Origin: Coriobacteriia bacterium | GTDB lineage: Bacteria > Actinomycetota > Coriobacteriia > Coriobacteriales > QAMH01 | NCBI GenBank assembly: GCA_900756605.1 | Contig: CAAEKX010000104.1 | Span: 1 to 6,944, forward strand | Length of the DNA stretch: 6,944 bases | Reading direction: 5' to 3' | Shown here: piece after piece, positions 6,009-6,944 of the stretch | Layout of the letters: each line of letters starts with the position of its first letter | Position numbering within the stretch: the stretch's first letter is position 1 | Notes under the pieces: generated by a model | What the model saw: only the letters and a program-made list of their open reading frames with translations | Database searches by the model: none | What the model was told of the DNA's origin: nothing | Program-made: the position numbers and the translations under genes

Positions 6009-6788
6009 TTAGAACGTCGTCCAGGCTCCATCAACGGTGATGACGGCTCCGTTCACGAAGTGCGATTCGTCCTGGGCGAGGAAGAGCGCGGCGTTCGCGA
6101 TGTCCTCGGGCATGCCGAGCAGCGACGAATGGACGAGCAGCTCGCTCGTGCGGCCAAAGCCGAAGGGGTCCGACGGTGGCATGGTGATGGGAATCTCGGT
6201 GACGATGCCGCCCGGCGCGATGGCGTTGCAGCGGATGCCCTTGTGGATGTACATGAAGGCGGTGTTCTTCGTTGCCGAGAGCAGCGCGCCCTTCGACGCG
6301 CAGTATGCCGCACCGGCCGTTTGATGCACGGCGCCCACCGAAGTCAGGTTGATGATGCTGCCGATGGTGTCCTCGTCTTCTTCGGCATCCGGGTTGAGCT
6401 CGATGAAGGTCTGCACGGCCTTGCGCATGGCACGCATGGGGCCGAGCGCGTTCACCGCGAAGCACTCCTCCATCATCGCGTCGCTCATATCGCCGATGGC
6501 GGTGTTGTCGTCCATGACGCCGGCGTTGTTCACGAGCACGTCGAAGCGCCCGAACTCGCGCACCGCCGCATCGATCATGCCGTCGGTCGTCTCCTGGAAC
6601 GACACGTCACCGGGAAACGCCACCACCTTGCCCGGCGCATCCATGGACGCGCAGAAGTCGAGCAGACGCTCCTCCTGCTTGTCCACGGCGATGATGTTCG
6701 CGCCCTCGTTGGCGAACAGCTCGGTGATTGCATTGCCAATGCCGGCGACCGCGCCGGTGACGACTATGGATTTGCTCTCAAGCTTCAT
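6009..6788 (-). CDS. Short-chain dehydrogenase/reductase (classical SDR)
   Basis: A 259-residue NAD(P)-dependent alcohol/ketone oxidoreductase of the classical SDR family. The cofactor motif is TGAVAGIG (11-18), with D36 at the end of the second strand favouring NAD(H). NNAG is at 87-90, N113 is the structural Asn, and the catalytic Y162-x3-K166 lies in AAYCASKGAL. The catalytic Ser is probably S150, one residue closer to Tyr than usual (T149 sits at the standard position). APGGIVTEI follows the active site, and the C-terminus FVNGAVITVDGAW is typical. TAGGAGG upstream sets the start at 6788. The substrate is not readable; hydroxysteroid, sugar or polyol dehydrogenases all share this form. 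The next gene upstream ends 9 bases before it, so the two are probably cotranscribed. The hairpin and 221-bp gap below separate it from the molybdoenzyme operon. Confidence 0.95.
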   Translation of the reverse strand: MKLESKSIVVTGAVAGIGNAITELFANEGANIIAVDKQEERLLDFCASMDAPGKVVAFPGDVSFQETTDGMIDAAVREFGRFDVLVNNAGVMDDNTAIGDMSDAMMEECFAVNALGPMRAMRKAVQTFIELNPDAEEDEDTIGSIINLTSVGAVHQTAGAAYCASKGALLSATKNTAFMYIHKGIRCNAIAPGGIVTEIPITMPPSDPFGFGRTSELLVHSSLLGMPEDIANAALFLAQDESHFVNGAVITVDGAWTTF

Positions 6789-6797
6789 TGCGTCCTC

Positions 6798-6944
6798 CTA
6801 CACGAATACCTTGTCGCAGATGATGGCGGGCGACTCGTTCTCGCCAACTGTGACTTCCTCGCCGTTAATTGCCTTGGCAGCCTCGATGACCGCAAAGCCG
6901 ATGTTCTTGTCCACGGTGTAGCCGTAGATTGCCGCACGCACGAA
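6798..6944 (-). CDS. C-terminal end of an unidentified protein, possibly a solute-binding protein
   Basis: An open frame enters from the right edge and ends at TAG (6800-6798), leaving 48 residues. They read through YGYTVDKNIGFAVIEAAKA, then INGEEV and finally PAIICDKVFV. The run of a TVD block, an amphipathic helix, INGEEV and a final strand resembles the C-terminus of type-1 periplasmic sugar-binding proteins (Peripla_BP_4), but this is a weak resemblance over a short piece. The stop overlaps the Shine-Dalgarno region of the SDR gene, indicating one operon. Confidence 0.6.
   Translation of the reverse strand, partial: FVRAAIYGYTVDKNIGFAVIEAAKAINGEEVTVGENESPAIICDKVFV

Overview
The window is GC-rich and densely coded. 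Gene content and codon use suggest an anaerobic, gut-type actinobacterium of the Coriobacteriia/Eggerthellaceae kind. That placement is inferred from the style of the genes (conjugative-element ParA, molybdopterin enzyme operon, DUF1847, short-chain dehydrogenase); no taxonomic marker gene is present.

Left part (1-935): the 5' 214 codons of a ParA ATPase of the type carried by integrative conjugative elements are read leftwards off the window. Behind its start lies a non-coding stretch with a GC-rich hairpin, three copies of CCGTTTC and an outward-facing extended -10 promoter. It ends in a 45-bp block that is the 3' part of a glycine tRNA (anticodon loop to CCA) with no matching 5' half. I read this as the right end (attR) of an element integrated in a tRNA-Gly(CCC) gene, with host DNA starting after about position 935.

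Middle (936-5970): a DUF1847 cysteine-rich protein is read rightwards. Convergent to it is a compact three-gene operon read leftwards: an FAD-dependent pyridine-nucleotide-type oxidoreductase, a 721-aa bis-MGD molybdenum/tungsten oxidoreductase, and a ferredoxin-like subunit with sixteen cysteines for four [4Fe-4S] clusters. None of the three has a Tat signal or membrane segment, so they look like a soluble cytoplasmic electron-transfer complex: NAD(P)H or another donor to FAD to Fe-S to Mo/W, or the reverse. The substrate cannot be read from sequence. A candidate promoter with a palindrome and a spaced repeat lies before the first gene, and an intrinsic terminator follows the last.

Right part (5971-6944): a strong perfect hairpin separates the operon from a classical NAD-type short-chain dehydrogenase and, upstream of it in the same direction, the last 48 codons of a gene that runs off the window and may encode a solute-binding protein. 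These two genes look like a separate transcription unit.
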